Assembly (NCBI GenBank): GCA_018399635.1
Contig: JAGYOH010000003.1
Location: 62,001 to 126,000, forward strand
DNA from: Clostridia bacterium
GTDB lineage: Bacteria; Bacillota; Clostridia; Peptostreptococcales; Acidaminobacteraceae
DNA length: 64,000 bases
Direction of reading: 5' to 3'
Part shown: in pieces, positions 1 through 8,829 of the stretch
How the letters are laid out: each line of letters opens with the position of its first letter
Numbering within the stretch: position 1 is the first letter of the stretch
Program-made: the position numbers and the translations under genes
Notes under the pieces: model-generated
Told to the model about the DNA's origin: nothing
What the model saw: the letters and a program-made list of their open reading frames with translations, nothing else
The model's database searches: none

Positions 1-3000
1 GAAGTTTCTGGTATTCGTCCTCGAGAACCCTGAGGATCTTGATGGCATTGTGGATGCTGATCCTGGAAAGCTCGTAGATCGCCGACTTTTTCGCCCCCTT
101 GATGTAACTGGCGGAGGCATAGGGCAGGATCAGGTTGATGGAGGGAATGATGAAGGATTCCAGACTCTGCCCCCGGTAGAGGGTATCCCCGCCGAGGAAG
201 GGATACATCTTGCTCTCGTTGAACCAGACATTCAGCCGGGGAATGAAGTAGGCGGAATCCACCGCCTGGTTCTGAACCTCCATCAGGGTTTTCCCTCTGC
301 CCGACATGATGCCCACGTACATTTTCTTGATCTTGACCTCCTGGGCCTTGAAGATGGGCTCCAGGGCCTTGATCCGATAACCCTTGTTGAGAAGGTCGTC
401 CACGAGAATGATGGGGCGGTTGAAGGATTTGATCATTTTCACCTGATTGTTGAGATCCAGGTAGTAGGGATAGGCTTCGATTTCATGCTCCCGGATATTG
501 GGATGCATGAATTTTTCCGTATGCATGGACTTGGTCACCGTATTGGGCAGGATCCGCTTTTTCAGGATCTCACCGAAGGGGACGCACATGGCCTCTCCCA
601 GTTGTCTCGGTTCCAGGGGCTCGGGAGGCATGTGGTTCTCCTCGGCGATTTTCTTGATGAGGTGCTCGTAGATCATGGTGCGGTCGAAACTGATGACCAG
701 ATGGCCGGGATAAAGCTCCGTCAGGGCCAGGAGGAGCTTCTTCCTGGTTTTCTCGATGACCCTGGTCACCTGGGGATTGTGGTTGAAGGGCTCCTTGATC
801 ATGGACTGCACATCGAGATTCAGGGTGCAGGGGGAGCTCATGTTGACATGGAAAATGCAGTTGCCGTCCTCCGAACAGGTTTTGATGAAGCCCTGCAGAC
901 TGAGGACCTCCTCCACTTCAACGTGGGGGGTGGATAGAATATAGTCCCGGTAGATGGCGTAGGTGTAGTCCTTGGACAGGGCGTAGGCCAGAGTCTCCGT
1001 GAGGAGGACCTGGGCCACATTGTTCATGGCCCCGTGGTCCACGGGATAAATCCCGTCGAGGAGGAGGAGTCTGCCTACGGAATTGTCACGGATCTCCTCC
1101 GCCAGAACCGGATCCATGAACTCGGAATAGATCTTGCTGGCCCTGAGCCAGTGGAAGAAGGAGAATCCCAGAATCCCCGCATGGGTGCCCCGTTTTTTCA
1201 GCACCAGGACCCTGACCATCCGCTTGCGGATATAGGCCTCGATCCTCTGGAAATCCACGGGATTGAACTGGGGAAGATGCTTGAGAAGCTCATACAGGTC
1301 GTCCTTGGAGATGTCATCCACGATATTGACGTCTATGGACTTGGTGCTCATGATTTCCTTGTACTGGGGTTCTCTCAGATACAGGCCCTTTTCGTAGATG
1401 TACTTCTGGGCCAGGGGATCGATGAGCTCCGAAATGTCCCGGTTTTCATCGATATAGGTCCTGATCTGGGTGGAACTGATCATCTGCAGCTTCTCCGGCA
1501 GGGTCAGGTAGGTCACCTCCATGTCATAGGCCGCCACCTGCTTCTGCAGGGCTTCGAACTCCACCCCCATCTCGTTGCTTTCATCCCTGGTGAAGACGAT
1601 ATGCCTGAGGGAGTGGATGCTGTGGGTTTCCCGGGGCTTCTGGTAGGCCGTGGCGTTCATGATGACATCGCTGCCCACCACCAGACTGACCTGGGCGTCC
1701 CCGAAGTACCCCTTGAGGTTTTCGATATCCGCATAGTTGGCGATGTTGATCTGCAGGTCCCGGGGGAAGACATAGAGGTTGAACTCGTCGGCGAGGCTCA
1801 TCTTGATGATGGCCCGGCGGATCAGGTTGGGCTGGGTCCTTTTGGACCAGGAAAACTCATCCACGGCGAGATAGACCTCGTAGCCCAGATCCCGGATCCT
1901 GGTGGCGATTTCCTTGTGGGACAGACTGAAGGGGTCGAAGGCCCCGGGAAAGTAGGCGATCTTTTGTTTTCGGGGCAAGGTGATTCTGCCGTACTGGAAA
2001 TTGTATTCCGAGACGAAGCGATAGATGTGCTTGATGCCGGCGGCGTTGTTGAGGAAATTGAGTTCAAGGCTTTCATCATTGTTGACCAGGAGGGAAAGGA
2101 ATTTTTTGCCCACGATCTGGAAGACAATGGCCTTCTCCTTCAAAGAGAGGATTTTTGAACCGAAAATGTCTCTTCCCAGAACGTTGATGGCCATCTGGAT
2201 GACCTGGGGTTCATAACTGACATAGCCGTTCATCACGATGTTCAGAAGCTCCTTGAGGCGTTTTCTCAAAACCTTGTCGGATTCATTGAAGGCATCCTTG
2301 TATTTGGGGTAATTGACGATGAAAACCCCCACCGTCTTCAAAATCAGGGTGCTGATCTGCCGGTTGGACTTCTTGATCTTGTCCTTGAAGTCGCGAATGA
2401 TTTCATCGAGTTCCTTGGGCGCGATATGGATCAGCATGACCCCCAGATAATCCGGAATGTATTTGGTATACTGGAAATTTTCCAGCTCGAGGGCCTTGAG
2501 AAGCTCCACGACAATCTCGGTCTTTTCCTCGATGGAGAGATGACCCGTCAGATAGATCAGTCCCTCTCCGATGGCCGTCCGCACCTCCTCGGAATTGATG
2601 ATCTTGAGCATGTTGCTGAAATGCAGGGCGGTGTAGAAACCCTTGGATTCCTTGTTGATGATGCCGTACCTCAGGAGAATCTCCACCTGGAGCTTTTTGG
2701 TGATCATCTTCGTCCCCACCTTGAGATTGCTCAGGAAGAGGTCGGAGGAGTGCTCGATTTCCGAATAGATGAAGGTGTTCTTCTCCCTGGCCAGGGGATT
2801 GTCGGGCTGGAGGGCCTCGAGGTTCTTGATGATGGCGTAGGCCTCGGTCCGGTCAATCTGGTCGATGTCCTTGAGGCGGCCGGAGAGATCGATGGTCTCC
2901 CTGGTCTCGGCATTCACATAGGGCAGGAGGGCATTGAGGGAATCCCAGGCCGTCAATCTCACCTCGTAGTCCTCGTGACGGGTCATCTTGAGGACCCTTT

Positions 3001-4720
3001 GGATGACCTGGGAGGAAAGCTGGGAGCTCATGATGTAGATGGGCAGGACCTTGACCACGTCAAGAAAGCACATCATATGCTCCCCTTTGTTGCAATGGGG
3101 CTCGATGCTGCCCAGGATCATGTTGAGTTTCTCGAGCTTCATCTCTTCATCCACGTGCTTGAAATACCCCTTGATCATGGGCTTGAGATTTCTTGAAATC
3201 AGTTCCCGGTGCTTTTCGATGATTTTCTGGGGAGGATTCAGAAAGTCGTTGATATACTTCTTGAGCAGGTCGTCGGAGTTGATGTCAAGAGAGGAAATCC
3301 TCGCCCCCTCGGGGAGTTCCTTGCGGATCACCTCATCGAAGGTGGCCACCATTTCACCGATGAGACTGGCCGATTCGATGCGGATGTCCTCCTCCGGAGT
3401 GATGAGGCGTTCATAGAGAAATTTGATCACCATGAGCTTCTGCTTCTGAGTCAGATAGGTGTAGTATTCCTGGATGATGGCGATATAGCCCCTCAGGCTG
3501 TCGATGTTGTCAAAGCCCCTGGCATTTTCGAGAATCCGGTTCAAACTGTTTTCCGTCTTGATGAGATTCATGAGACTGATATTGTGACTGATGGAGACGA
3601 ATTTGGTCCCCTCGACGATTTCCTGGCCTTGAACCAGGGAGTAGTAGCGCCTTTTGGGCATGATGACGGGACCCTTTTCAAGGTCAAAGGAGGGGTCGAG
3701 GTTGATTTCATAGCGTCTGAGGAAGTTCTCGAAGTCCCTGAGCTTCTCGTAGACCCTGCGGTAGCGCCGGGTCTTCTTCTCGTCGAGATTGTCGAGCTTG
3801 TTCAAGATCACTTCAAAGGAATCCTTGAGGGTATAGAACTGCATCTCGAATTTGGCGTTCTGCTTCACCCTGAAATCCGAATAAATCAGCAGCAGGGACT
3901 CGAGGGTCAGGTTCTCCAGCTCCAGGTCCCAGGTGGAATGATTGATGGCGATGTTCCGGATATAGACGATATCCCGCTCCCTGAACCATTCACCGGAGTA
4001 ATAATAGTGGTAATAGGCCACCTTGTGGGCCTCTTCAGGCTTGCAGCCGAATTTTCCGATATCGTGGCCGGCGGCGGCACCGGAGACCAGGCCAAGGTCG
4101 ATGTCGAGGCCTTTGAGCTTCAGCTGCCTGGCGATGCTCATGGAAATATGGTGGACCCCGCAGATGTGGTCCAGGGTATTGTAACCGATGACGTCCTGGT
4201 TGAGCTTCATCATTTCATAGACGTAGTCGTTTTCAAAACTTCGGAGGAAACGCCGGTACTCGTCCCTGGAATCAAAGGCCTTGTACTCCTCGTAGTCGAG
4301 GAGGACCAGGGGGTACCTGCTGGGCCACTTGGAGGATTCCGCCTGCTTTTCAAACCTGAAAATGACCTGGAAGAGCTTCAGGGCCAGTTCCATGGCGCCG
4401 CTGTTGTCCGGTGTGGTTTTGAACTGGACCGTCTGTGGGAAGGATTTCCCCAGGGCGTAATGGTAGACGTACTCCAGGATGTTGTCACCGGTGACGGCCG
4501 GATCCTGATTGATCTGAAGAATCAATCCCTTGAAGACCTGAAAAATCCTTTTGCTGTCATAATCCTTGCCGGACACGCAGGCGTTCATCTCTTTATAGAA
4601 TTCATTGCCGAAGATATAGGCCTCGATCTGCTCATTGTCGAGGCGGTATCTTTCCAGGAATTCTTTTGAGAGCACTTCAATCTTGATCTGCTCGAATATT
4701 TTGCTGGAAATCTTGTACAT
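1..4720 (-). CDS. Giant multidomain HD / NadD-like nucleotidyltransferase / phosphoribosyltransferase protein (3' end outside window)
   Basis: An open minus-strand frame starts at ATG 4720, behind an AGGGGATCAG-type site, and is still open at base 1, giving at least 1,573 codons. Visible parts in order: an HD metal site with H190/H191, H219-D220 (GHDIGKFG), a later INHST and IYSDFR, matching the H...HD...H...D pattern; a long Leu-rich helical region, about residues 330-900, with HEAT-like stretches; a nucleotidyltransferase domain with FPGAFDPFSLSH (D929) and ISSTQIR (about residue 1080), the hallmarks of NadD/PPAT enzymes; a GNAT-like stretch (about 1140-1260); and a PRPP-binding-type motif ILVDDLLNKG (D1440, D1441). 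HD plus NadD-like domains recall separate NadD and YqeK proteins. Role unknown; a nucleotide or NAD-related function is inference. The domain calls are by motif only. Confidence 0.8.
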   Translation of the reverse strand, partial: MYKISSKIFEQIKIEVLSKEFLERYRLDNEQIEAYIFGNEFYKEMNACVSGKDYDSKRIFQVFKGLILQINQDPAVTGDNILEYVYHYALGKSFPQTVQFKTTPDNSGAMELALKLFQVIFRFEKQAESSKWPSRYPLVLLDYEEYKAFDSRDEYRRFLRSFENDYVYEMMKLNQDVIGYNTLDHICGVHHISMSIARQLKLKGLDIDLGLVSGAAAGHDIGKFGCKPEEAHKVAYYHYYYSGEWFRERDIVYIRNIAINHSTWDLELENLTLESLLLIYSDFRVKQNAKFEMQFYTLKDSFEVILNKLDNLDEKKTRRYRRVYEKLRDFENFLRRYEINLDPSFDLEKGPVIMPKRRYYSLVQGQEIVEGTKFVSISHNISLMNLIKTENSLNRILENARGFDNIDSLRGYIAIIQEYYTYLTQKQKLMVIKFLYERLITPEEDIRIESASLIGEMVATFDEVIRKELPEGARISSLDINSDDLLKKYINDFLNPPQKIIEKHRELISRNLKPMIKGYFKHVDEEMKLEKLNMILGSIEPHCNKGEHMMCFLDVVKVLPIYIMSSQLSSQVIQRVLKMTRHEDYEVRLTAWDSLNALLPYVNAETRETIDLSGRLKDIDQIDRTEAYAIIKNLEALQPDNPLAREKNTFIYSEIEHSSDLFLSNLKVGTKMITKKLQVEILLRYGIINKESKGFYTALHFSNMLKIINSEEVRTAIGEGLIYLTGHLSIEEKTEIVVELLKALELENFQYTKYIPDYLGVMLIHIAPKELDEIIRDFKDKIKKSNRQISTLILKTVGVFIVNYPKYKDAFNESDKVLRKRLKELLNIVMNGYVSYEPQVIQMAINVLGRDIFGSKILSLKEKAIVFQIVGKKFLSLLVNNDESLELNFLNNAAGIKHIYRFVSEYNFQYGRITLPRKQKIAYFPGAFDPFSLSHKEIATRIRDLGYEVYLAVDEFSWSKRTQPNLIRRAIIKMSLADEFNLYVFPRDLQINIANYADIENLKGYFGDAQVSLVVGSDVIMNATAYQKPRETHSIHSLRHIVFTRDESNEMGVEFEALQKQVAAYDMEVTYLTLPEKLQMISSTQIRTYIDENRDISELIDPLAQKYIYEKGLYLREPQYKEIMSTKSIDVNIVDDISKDDLYELLKHLPQFNPVDFQRIEAYIRKRMVRVLVLKKRGTHAGILGFSFFHWLRASKIYSEFMDPVLAEEIRDNSVGRLLLLDGIYPVDHGAMNNVAQVLLTETLAYALSKDYTYAIYRDYILSTPHVEVEEVLSLQGFIKTCSEDGNCIFHVNMSSPCTLNLDVQSMIKEPFNHNPQVTRVIEKTRKKLLLALTELYPGHLVISFDRTMIYEHLIKKIAEENHMPPEPLEPRQLGEAMCVPFGEILKKRILPNTVTKSMHTEKFMHPNIREHEIEAYPYYLDLNNQVKMIKSFNRPIILVDDLLNKGYRIKALEPIFKAQEVKIKKMYVGIMSGRGKTLMEVQNQAVDSAYFIPRLNVWFNESKMYPFLGGDTLYRGQSLESFIIPSINLILPYASASYIKGAKKSAIYELSRISIHNAIKILRVLEDEYQKL

Positions 4721-4776
4721 CTGATCCCCTCCTTGGATTGATTTTAACATGAGTGCCGCAAATTCACGAAACCCTT

Positions 4777-4805
4777 TTGTTTTTACCCTGCAATTATTGT
4801 ATAAT
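4777..4805 (+). promoter_or_regulatory. Promoter of the 82-aa membrane protein gene
   Basis: TTGTTT (4777-4782), a 17-bp spacer and a perfect TATAAT (4800-4805) lie just upstream of the ribosome site GGGGAGGTG and the ATG at 4823. Confidence 0.6.
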
Positions 4806-4822
4806 ACAGGGGAGGTGAATGT

Positions 4823-5071
4823 ATGGCAAAGTTCGATTTGATTGAGTACAAGAAAAAAGTGGATGCCGAGAGAATCGCCCGCGGCGGGGGTCAGAAAGAG
4901 GAAGATCTCCTGGAAAAGATTCTGAAGGTCTTCGTAGTGGCCATCTCCCTGGCAATCCTATACGATTTCCTCCTGACCTACGGTTTTTCCACCGGCATCA
5001 ACCTCTCCATCGCAGCCGTGTTTGTTTTTCTGACGGCCCTGAGAGCCAAAAAAGTCTTTCGGAAAAAATGA
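4823..5071 (+). CDS. Small membrane protein of unknown function
   Basis: This 82-residue protein has a charged N-terminal half (about residues 1-30, rich in Lys/Glu) and two hydrophobic segments, about residues 35-52 and 56-74, ending in a basic tail (AKKVFRKK). Start ATG is supported by GGGGAGGTG 5 nt upstream and by a good promoter. I recognise no family. It stands alone between two divergently or convergently oriented genes and is followed by a hairpin terminator. It could be a small membrane accessory protein; no function is proposed. Confidence 0.75.
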   Translation: MAKFDLIEYKKKVDAERIARGGGQKEEDLLEKILKVFVVAISLAILYDFLLTYGFSTGINLSIAAVFVFLTALRAKKVFRKK

Positions 5072-5072
5072 G

Positions 5073-5098
5073 TCCTGCACTCAAAATGCAGGATTCTT
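5073..5098. terminator. Bidirectional terminator between convergent genes
   Basis: TCCTGCA (5073-5079) pairs with TGCAGGA (5087-5093), followed by T-rich sequence on the plus strand and by ACTCATTTTTT on the minus strand. It serves the 82-aa gene and the YihY gene; the YihY stop codon lies in the loop. Confidence 0.65.
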
Positions 5099-5890
5099 TT
5101 TGCCTTCGAAGAAAAACACCACCTCGGCACCGATGAGGATGATCAAGGCATTGATGTAAAGCCAGAGGCTCAAGAGGATGATGGCTGAAATCCCGCCGTA
5201 GATCACCGACATCCGGGTGAAGGTGTTGATGACGCCGGAATAGGCGATGGCATTGATCAGCCAGCCGGCCAGGGCCAGCAGGGCCCCCTTCGAAGCGCTT
5301 GTGAAGGCCACCCTCTGATTGGGCCCCCTCATGTAGATCAGGAGGATGAGGGCGTAGAAGACCACCACGATCACGATCCATTTCACCCTGGAAAAAAAGC
5401 TGATCACAAATCCTGAAAGGTTGAAAAAAGGACTGACGAATTCAAGAAATCTCACCCCGATTACCGGCAGAATCAGAAAAAGCACGATGACCAGGATCAG
5501 GCCGAAGGTGTAGAAAAAACCGACGAGCCTGAGATAGAGGAAATTTCTGCTTTCATCCACCTCGAAAACCACGTTGATGGACCGCATCATCCCATGAACT
5601 GCTTTAGAGGATGACCAGAGGGTAAGAATCAAAGAGGTGGAAATCACTCCGGTGGCGTTGAAGGTGATCTGATTGATGTAACCCAACAAAAAATCCTGGA
5701 TGTCCGGGGGGACAAAAACCTCGGCAAAATCGAAAAGGACCTTGGAATCCAGAGAAAACCGGCCGATCACCGTGAAAAGCACCACCAGAAAGGGAAACAG
5801 GGACATGGTGAAGAAAAAGGCCATCTGACCGCTGTAGGCCTGAATATGATGTTTTGAGTAATTGCTTTTGATTGCTTGAAAAAGTTCCAT
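5081..5890 (-). CDS. YihY/virulence factor BrkB family membrane protein
   Basis: A 269-residue integral membrane protein with about six hydrophobic segments. Family features seen are the N-terminal AYSGQMAFFFTMSLFPFL stretch (residues about 18-35), the central LWSSSKAVHGMMRSINVVF segment, and the C-terminal YGGISAIILLSLWLYI segment. These match the YihY/BrkB family, once misnamed RNase BN; the family's function is not established. A longer reading from 5965 is possible, but the GAGGTG site directly before ATG 5890 and the loss of similarity upstream favour the shorter product. It is divergent from hflK. Confidence 0.85.
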   Translation of the reverse strand: MELFQAIKSNYSKHHIQAYSGQMAFFFTMSLFPFLVVLFTVIGRFSLDSKVLFDFAEVFVPPDIQDFLLGYINQITFNATGVISTSLILTLWSSSKAVHGMMRSINVVFEVDESRNFLYLRLVGFFYTFGLILVIVLFLILPVIGVRFLEFVSPFFNLSGFVISFFSRVKWIVIVVVFYALILLIYMRGPNQRVAFTSASKGALLALAGWLINAIAYSGVINTFTRMSVIYGGISAIILLSLWLYINALIILIGAEVVFFFEGKKNPAF

Positions 5891-5967
5891 GAAAGCACCT
5901 CTACCCCCATTATATGCTATTTGAGCAGAATTGAAAAAGAAATCCATTTCAAAAAGGAGGTCCATTT

Positions 5968-6924
5968 ATGAAAAACGGCAAATTAATCCCCCTGGTGCTG
6001 ATTCTCATCCTCATCGCGTTCATCGGATTCCAAAGCTACTATTTCCTGGAAAACGCGGAAGAGGCCGTGGTCCAGCGCTTCGGCAAACTCCATTCCGTCG
6101 TCACCAGTTCGGGACTCAACTTCAAGATTCCCCTGGTGGACAAGGTGACCATCGTCCGGACCAATGAAATCCTCAGCGTCCAGTACGGCTACCGGCCCGA
6201 CGAGACCCCCACTCCCACCACCTCGGGAACCTACACCGACAACCTGGGAGAGGCCATCGTCCTGACCAAGGGCTCGTATCTTGTCAATGTCGGCGCCGTG
6301 ATCCAGTACCGGATCACCGACCCCGCCGCCTATCTCTTCAATACCGACGACCAGATCGGCACCATCCGCCTGGCCTTTGAAAGCGTCCTCAGGAGAAACA
6401 TGCAGAACAAGGACCTGGAGCAGGCCCTGATCAACAAGGAGGTCATCGCCACGGAACTCGCCCCCGAGCTCTCCAAAAAGCTCTCGGAATACGGCCTCGG
6501 ACTCACCATCACCGATGTGAAGTTCACCGACATCCTCCTGCCTGAATCCGTCCAGTTCGCCTATGACGACGTGAACAATGCGGAAAACCAGAAGACCGAG
6601 TACCTCTCCAAGGCGGCCCGTTACCAGAACGAGCAGCTGCCCGACGCCAGGGCCCAGGCCTACCAGAGGATCCAGTCCGCCGAGGCCTACAAGGCCCAGA
6701 CGGTTTCCCAGGCCATCGGGGACGTCCAGCGTTTCGTCCAGGTCTATGAGAAATACGCCGAGGCCAAGGACATCACCAGAACCCGTCTCTACCTCGACAC
6801 CATGGAAAAAATCCTGACCACGGTCAGCGCCAAGACCTTTATCGACATGGAGGGTGACGGGACCGTGAAATACCTGCCCCTCAATCCCAGCAGTCTGACG
6901 GGAGGAGGAACTGTCAATGAATAA
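5968..6924 (+). CDS. hflK: HflK-like SPFH/band 7 membrane protein
   Basis: This 318-residue protein has one N-terminal membrane segment (about residues 6-26) followed by an SPFH domain (NAEEAVVQRFGKL, then IPLVDKV) and a long Ala/Gln/Glu-rich helical region (about residues 200-270) typical of HflK. In other bacteria HflK and HflC form an annular membrane complex that modulates the FtsH protease. Start ATG follows AAAAAGGAGG. It overlaps hflC by 8 bp, so the two are surely co-translated. It lacks the Gly-rich N-terminal extension of E. coli HflK. No ftsH is nearby. Confidence 0.88.
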   Translation: MKNGKLIPLVLILILIAFIGFQSYYFLENAEEAVVQRFGKLHSVVTSSGLNFKIPLVDKVTIVRTNEILSVQYGYRPDETPTPTTSGTYTDNLGEAIVLTKGSYLVNVGAVIQYRITDPAAYLFNTDDQIGTIRLAFESVLRRNMQNKDLEQALINKEVIATELAPELSKKLSEYGLGLTITDVKFTDILLPESVQFAYDDVNNAENQKTEYLSKAARYQNEQLPDARAQAYQRIQSAEAYKAQTVSQAIGDVQRFVQVYEKYAEAKDITRTRLYLDTMEKILTTVSAKTFIDMEGDGTVKYLPLNPSSLTGGGTVNE

Positions 6925-7939
6925 AAACCAATTCGAACCCAACGACTTCAAGCGCTATTCCGACGAATTCAAGTCCAGGGCGGCCTCCGCCAAAAAAACC
7001 GCCGGACAGATGATCAAGTACGTCATACTCCTCATCCTTCTGATTCTTCTAGTGGGAGTCTTCACCAATTTCACCTACATCGTGGAGGAAGACGAGGTGG
7101 CCACCGTGAGACAATTCGGTGAAATCACCAAGATCGTCGTGGACCGGGACAACGACGTGGCCCGGCAGCAGAACGACTTGATCGACAGCTTCGCCAATAT
7201 CGAAATCATCAAAGACAAGGGTCTCTTTTTCAAGATCCCCTTCATCACCCAGGTGGACAAATACTCCAGCAAGCTGATCACCTATGTCTCCAACGTGGCC
7301 AACATCAACACCCAGGACAAGATCAAGTATGAAATCGCCATGTTCGCCCAGTGGGAAATCTCCCACCCCGGCCTCTTCAGGTCCTCCCTGGGCACCGCTA
7401 CCAAGGCCAACAGCATCATCGACGAGATCGCCTACGCCGCCGTCATCGAAAAAGTCAACAGTCTGAGTTCCGTGGACTTCCTCACCAACAAGGAAATGCT
7501 CTACGAAGTCCTTCAGACCGCCAAGGAGGAACTCAACGAGGATCTCGCCCTCAAGGGGATCGTCATCCGGGATATCGAGGTCTACCGCACCATACTGCCT
7601 CCCTCCAACATCGAATCCACCTACAATAAAATGATCGCCGAGCGGGAAGCCATCGCCGAGCAGAAACGGGCCGAGGGCATGGAACTCTACCAGAACACCG
7701 TGGCCGATACCGACCGCCAGGTCGCCACCATCATTGCGGAATCCATCGAAATTGCTGAAAAGACCATCGGTGAAGCCGATGCCGCCGCTTCGGAGATCTA
7801 CGCCGATGCCTACAGCGTGGACCCGGAATTCTATGAATTCTGGCGCAGCCTCAGTGCCTATGAAAACGCCTTCGATGAAAATACCGTGATCTACCTTGAC
7901 CGCTCCAATCCCTTCATGAAGTATTTCAATCAGAACTGA
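6917..7939 (+). CDS. hflC: HflC-like SPFH/band 7 membrane protein
   Basis: A 340-residue partner of HflK. It has a longer cytosolic N-terminus (residues 1-32), one membrane segment (about 33-52), the SPFH start (YIVEEDEVATVRQFGE), and a helical region with AEREAIAEQKRAEG, a very typical HflC motif. The C-terminus ends with a conserved-looking VIYLDRSNPFMKYF segment. The start is supported by GGGAGGAGG overlapping the end of hflK. A strong terminator follows, so the operon is two genes. The role as an FtsH modulator is inferred from family knowledge. Confidence 0.88.
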   Translation: MNKNQFEPNDFKRYSDEFKSRAASAKKTAGQMIKYVILLILLILLVGVFTNFTYIVEEDEVATVRQFGEITKIVVDRDNDVARQQNDLIDSFANIEIIKDKGLFFKIPFITQVDKYSSKLITYVSNVANINTQDKIKYEIAMFAQWEISHPGLFRSSLGTATKANSIIDEIAYAAVIEKVNSLSSVDFLTNKEMLYEVLQTAKEELNEDLALKGIVIRDIEVYRTILPPSNIESTYNKMIAEREAIAEQKRAEGMELYQNTVADTDRQVATIIAESIEIAEKTIGEADAAASEIYADAYSVDPEFYEFWRSLSAYENAFDENTVIYLDRSNPFMKYFNQN

Positions 7940-7951
7940 CCACCCATCAAA

Positions 7952-7985
7952 AAAGCTGGAGTCCGATGACTTCAGCTTTTTTTTG
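7952..7985 (+). terminator. Terminator of hflKC
   Basis: AAAGCTGGAGT (7952-7962) pairs, with one mismatch, with ACTTCAGCTTT (7969-7979) and is followed by a run of T. Confidence 0.8.
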
Positions 7986-8002
7986 CATGGATGCCGGAGG
8001 AT

Positions 8003-8485
8003 TCATGGCATCCTGGTGACGGACTGGTCCTCGAGGGCGGCGATCCAGTCATGGACGGCAATCCCCCGGATCCTGAGCCCAGGAGCGATTTCCCCCAGGG
8101 GAATCAGCACGAAGGCCCTCCGGGTCATGTAGGGATGGGGAAGGGTCAGGTCGTCTTCGCTGATTTCAGCCTCACCCATGAGCAGAATATCGATGTCGAT
8201 GAGCCTCGGCCCCCAGACTTCTTTTTTGATCCGTCCCATCCGCTTCTCAATCCCCTGGGTCGCCTCAAGCAGCTCATGGGGGGTCAGGCTGGTGAGGATT
8301 TCAAGACAGAGATTGACAAAGGGGGGCTGGTCCTCCCTGCCCCAGGGTGCGGTTTCGTAGAAGGAAGAAACCTTCACCACCTCGAGGCCCTCCAGGGCCT
8401 CGAGGTGAAGGATCCCCTCTCTCAAATGCTTCACCGGATTCCCCAGGTTGGATCCAAGACTCAAATATCCGATGGTCTTAGACAT
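8003..8485 (-). CDS. folK: 2-amino-4-hydroxy-6-hydroxymethyldihydropteridine diphosphokinase
   Basis: This 160-residue enzyme transfers pyrophosphate from ATP to 6-hydroxymethyl-7,8-dihydropterin, the step before dihydropteroate synthase. Signatures: SLGSNLGNP (residues 9-17), the family motif WGPRLIDIDILL (91-102) whose Asp pair binds magnesium, and LPHPYMTRRAFVL. Length is normal for single-domain HPPK. It is the last gene of the folate operon and overlaps folB by 25 bp, so its ribosome site GGGGTGA lies inside folB. Confidence 0.95.
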   Translation of the reverse strand: MSKTIGYLSLGSNLGNPVKHLREGILHLEALEGLEVVKVSSFYETAPWGREDQPPFVNLCLEILTSLTPHELLEATQGIEKRMGRIKKEVWGPRLIDIDILLMGEAEISEDDLTLPHPYMTRRAFVLIPLGEIAPGLRIRGIAVHDWIAALEDQSVTRMP

Positions 8486-8829
8486 AAAGTCACCCCGAAA
8501 TACTCAAACTCACCCTTGACCGGCGCTCCGGGCTTTTCCACCTTCACCTCCAGGGCCTCGACCCCGGGATGATTCGTCAACACGGCTTTTCCGATTTCAA
8601 AGGCCAGTTTCTCAATCAGATCGAAGGTGTTTTCCGCCACCACCCGCCTGACCTCCTCATAGACCTCGGCGTAGCTGACCGTATCCGCCACCCGGTCGGA
8701 CCGGCCTGCAGCCTTCAGATCCAGGGTGAGCTCTAGGGACACCACAAAGCGCTGGCCCAGGACCTTCTCCTCCGCCATGACGCCATGGTAGGCGTAAAAA
8801 CCCATGTTCTTCATGGTGATCCTGTCCAT
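8461..8829 (-). CDS. folB: Dihydroneopterin aldolase
   Basis: A 122-residue protein that converts 7,8-dihydroneopterin to 6-hydroxymethyl-7,8-dihydropterin. It begins with MDRITMKNMGFYAYHGV, the usual FolB N-terminus with the catalytic-site FYAYHG motif; E20 and E21 follow, then the YAEVYEEV stretch and the conserved ...TFDLIEKLA segment (about residues 62-70). Start ATG overlaps the folP stop codon by 1 bp (TGATG), showing translational coupling. The downstream folK start lies inside its 3' end. Confidence 0.94.
   Translation of the reverse strand: MDRITMKNMGFYAYHGVMAEEKVLGQRFVVSLELTLDLKAAGRSDRVADTVSYAEVYEEVRRVVAENTFDLIEKLAFEIGKAVLTNHPGVEALEVKVEKPGAPVKGEFEYFGVTLCLRPSDI

Noticed and set aside
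50-4669. Four long plus-strand open frames opposite the giant gene
   Set aside because: They share the exact codon register of the minus-strand gene, have no ribosome sites and give low-complexity Gly/Asp/Val/His-rich text, the usual antisense shadow of GC-rich coding DNA.
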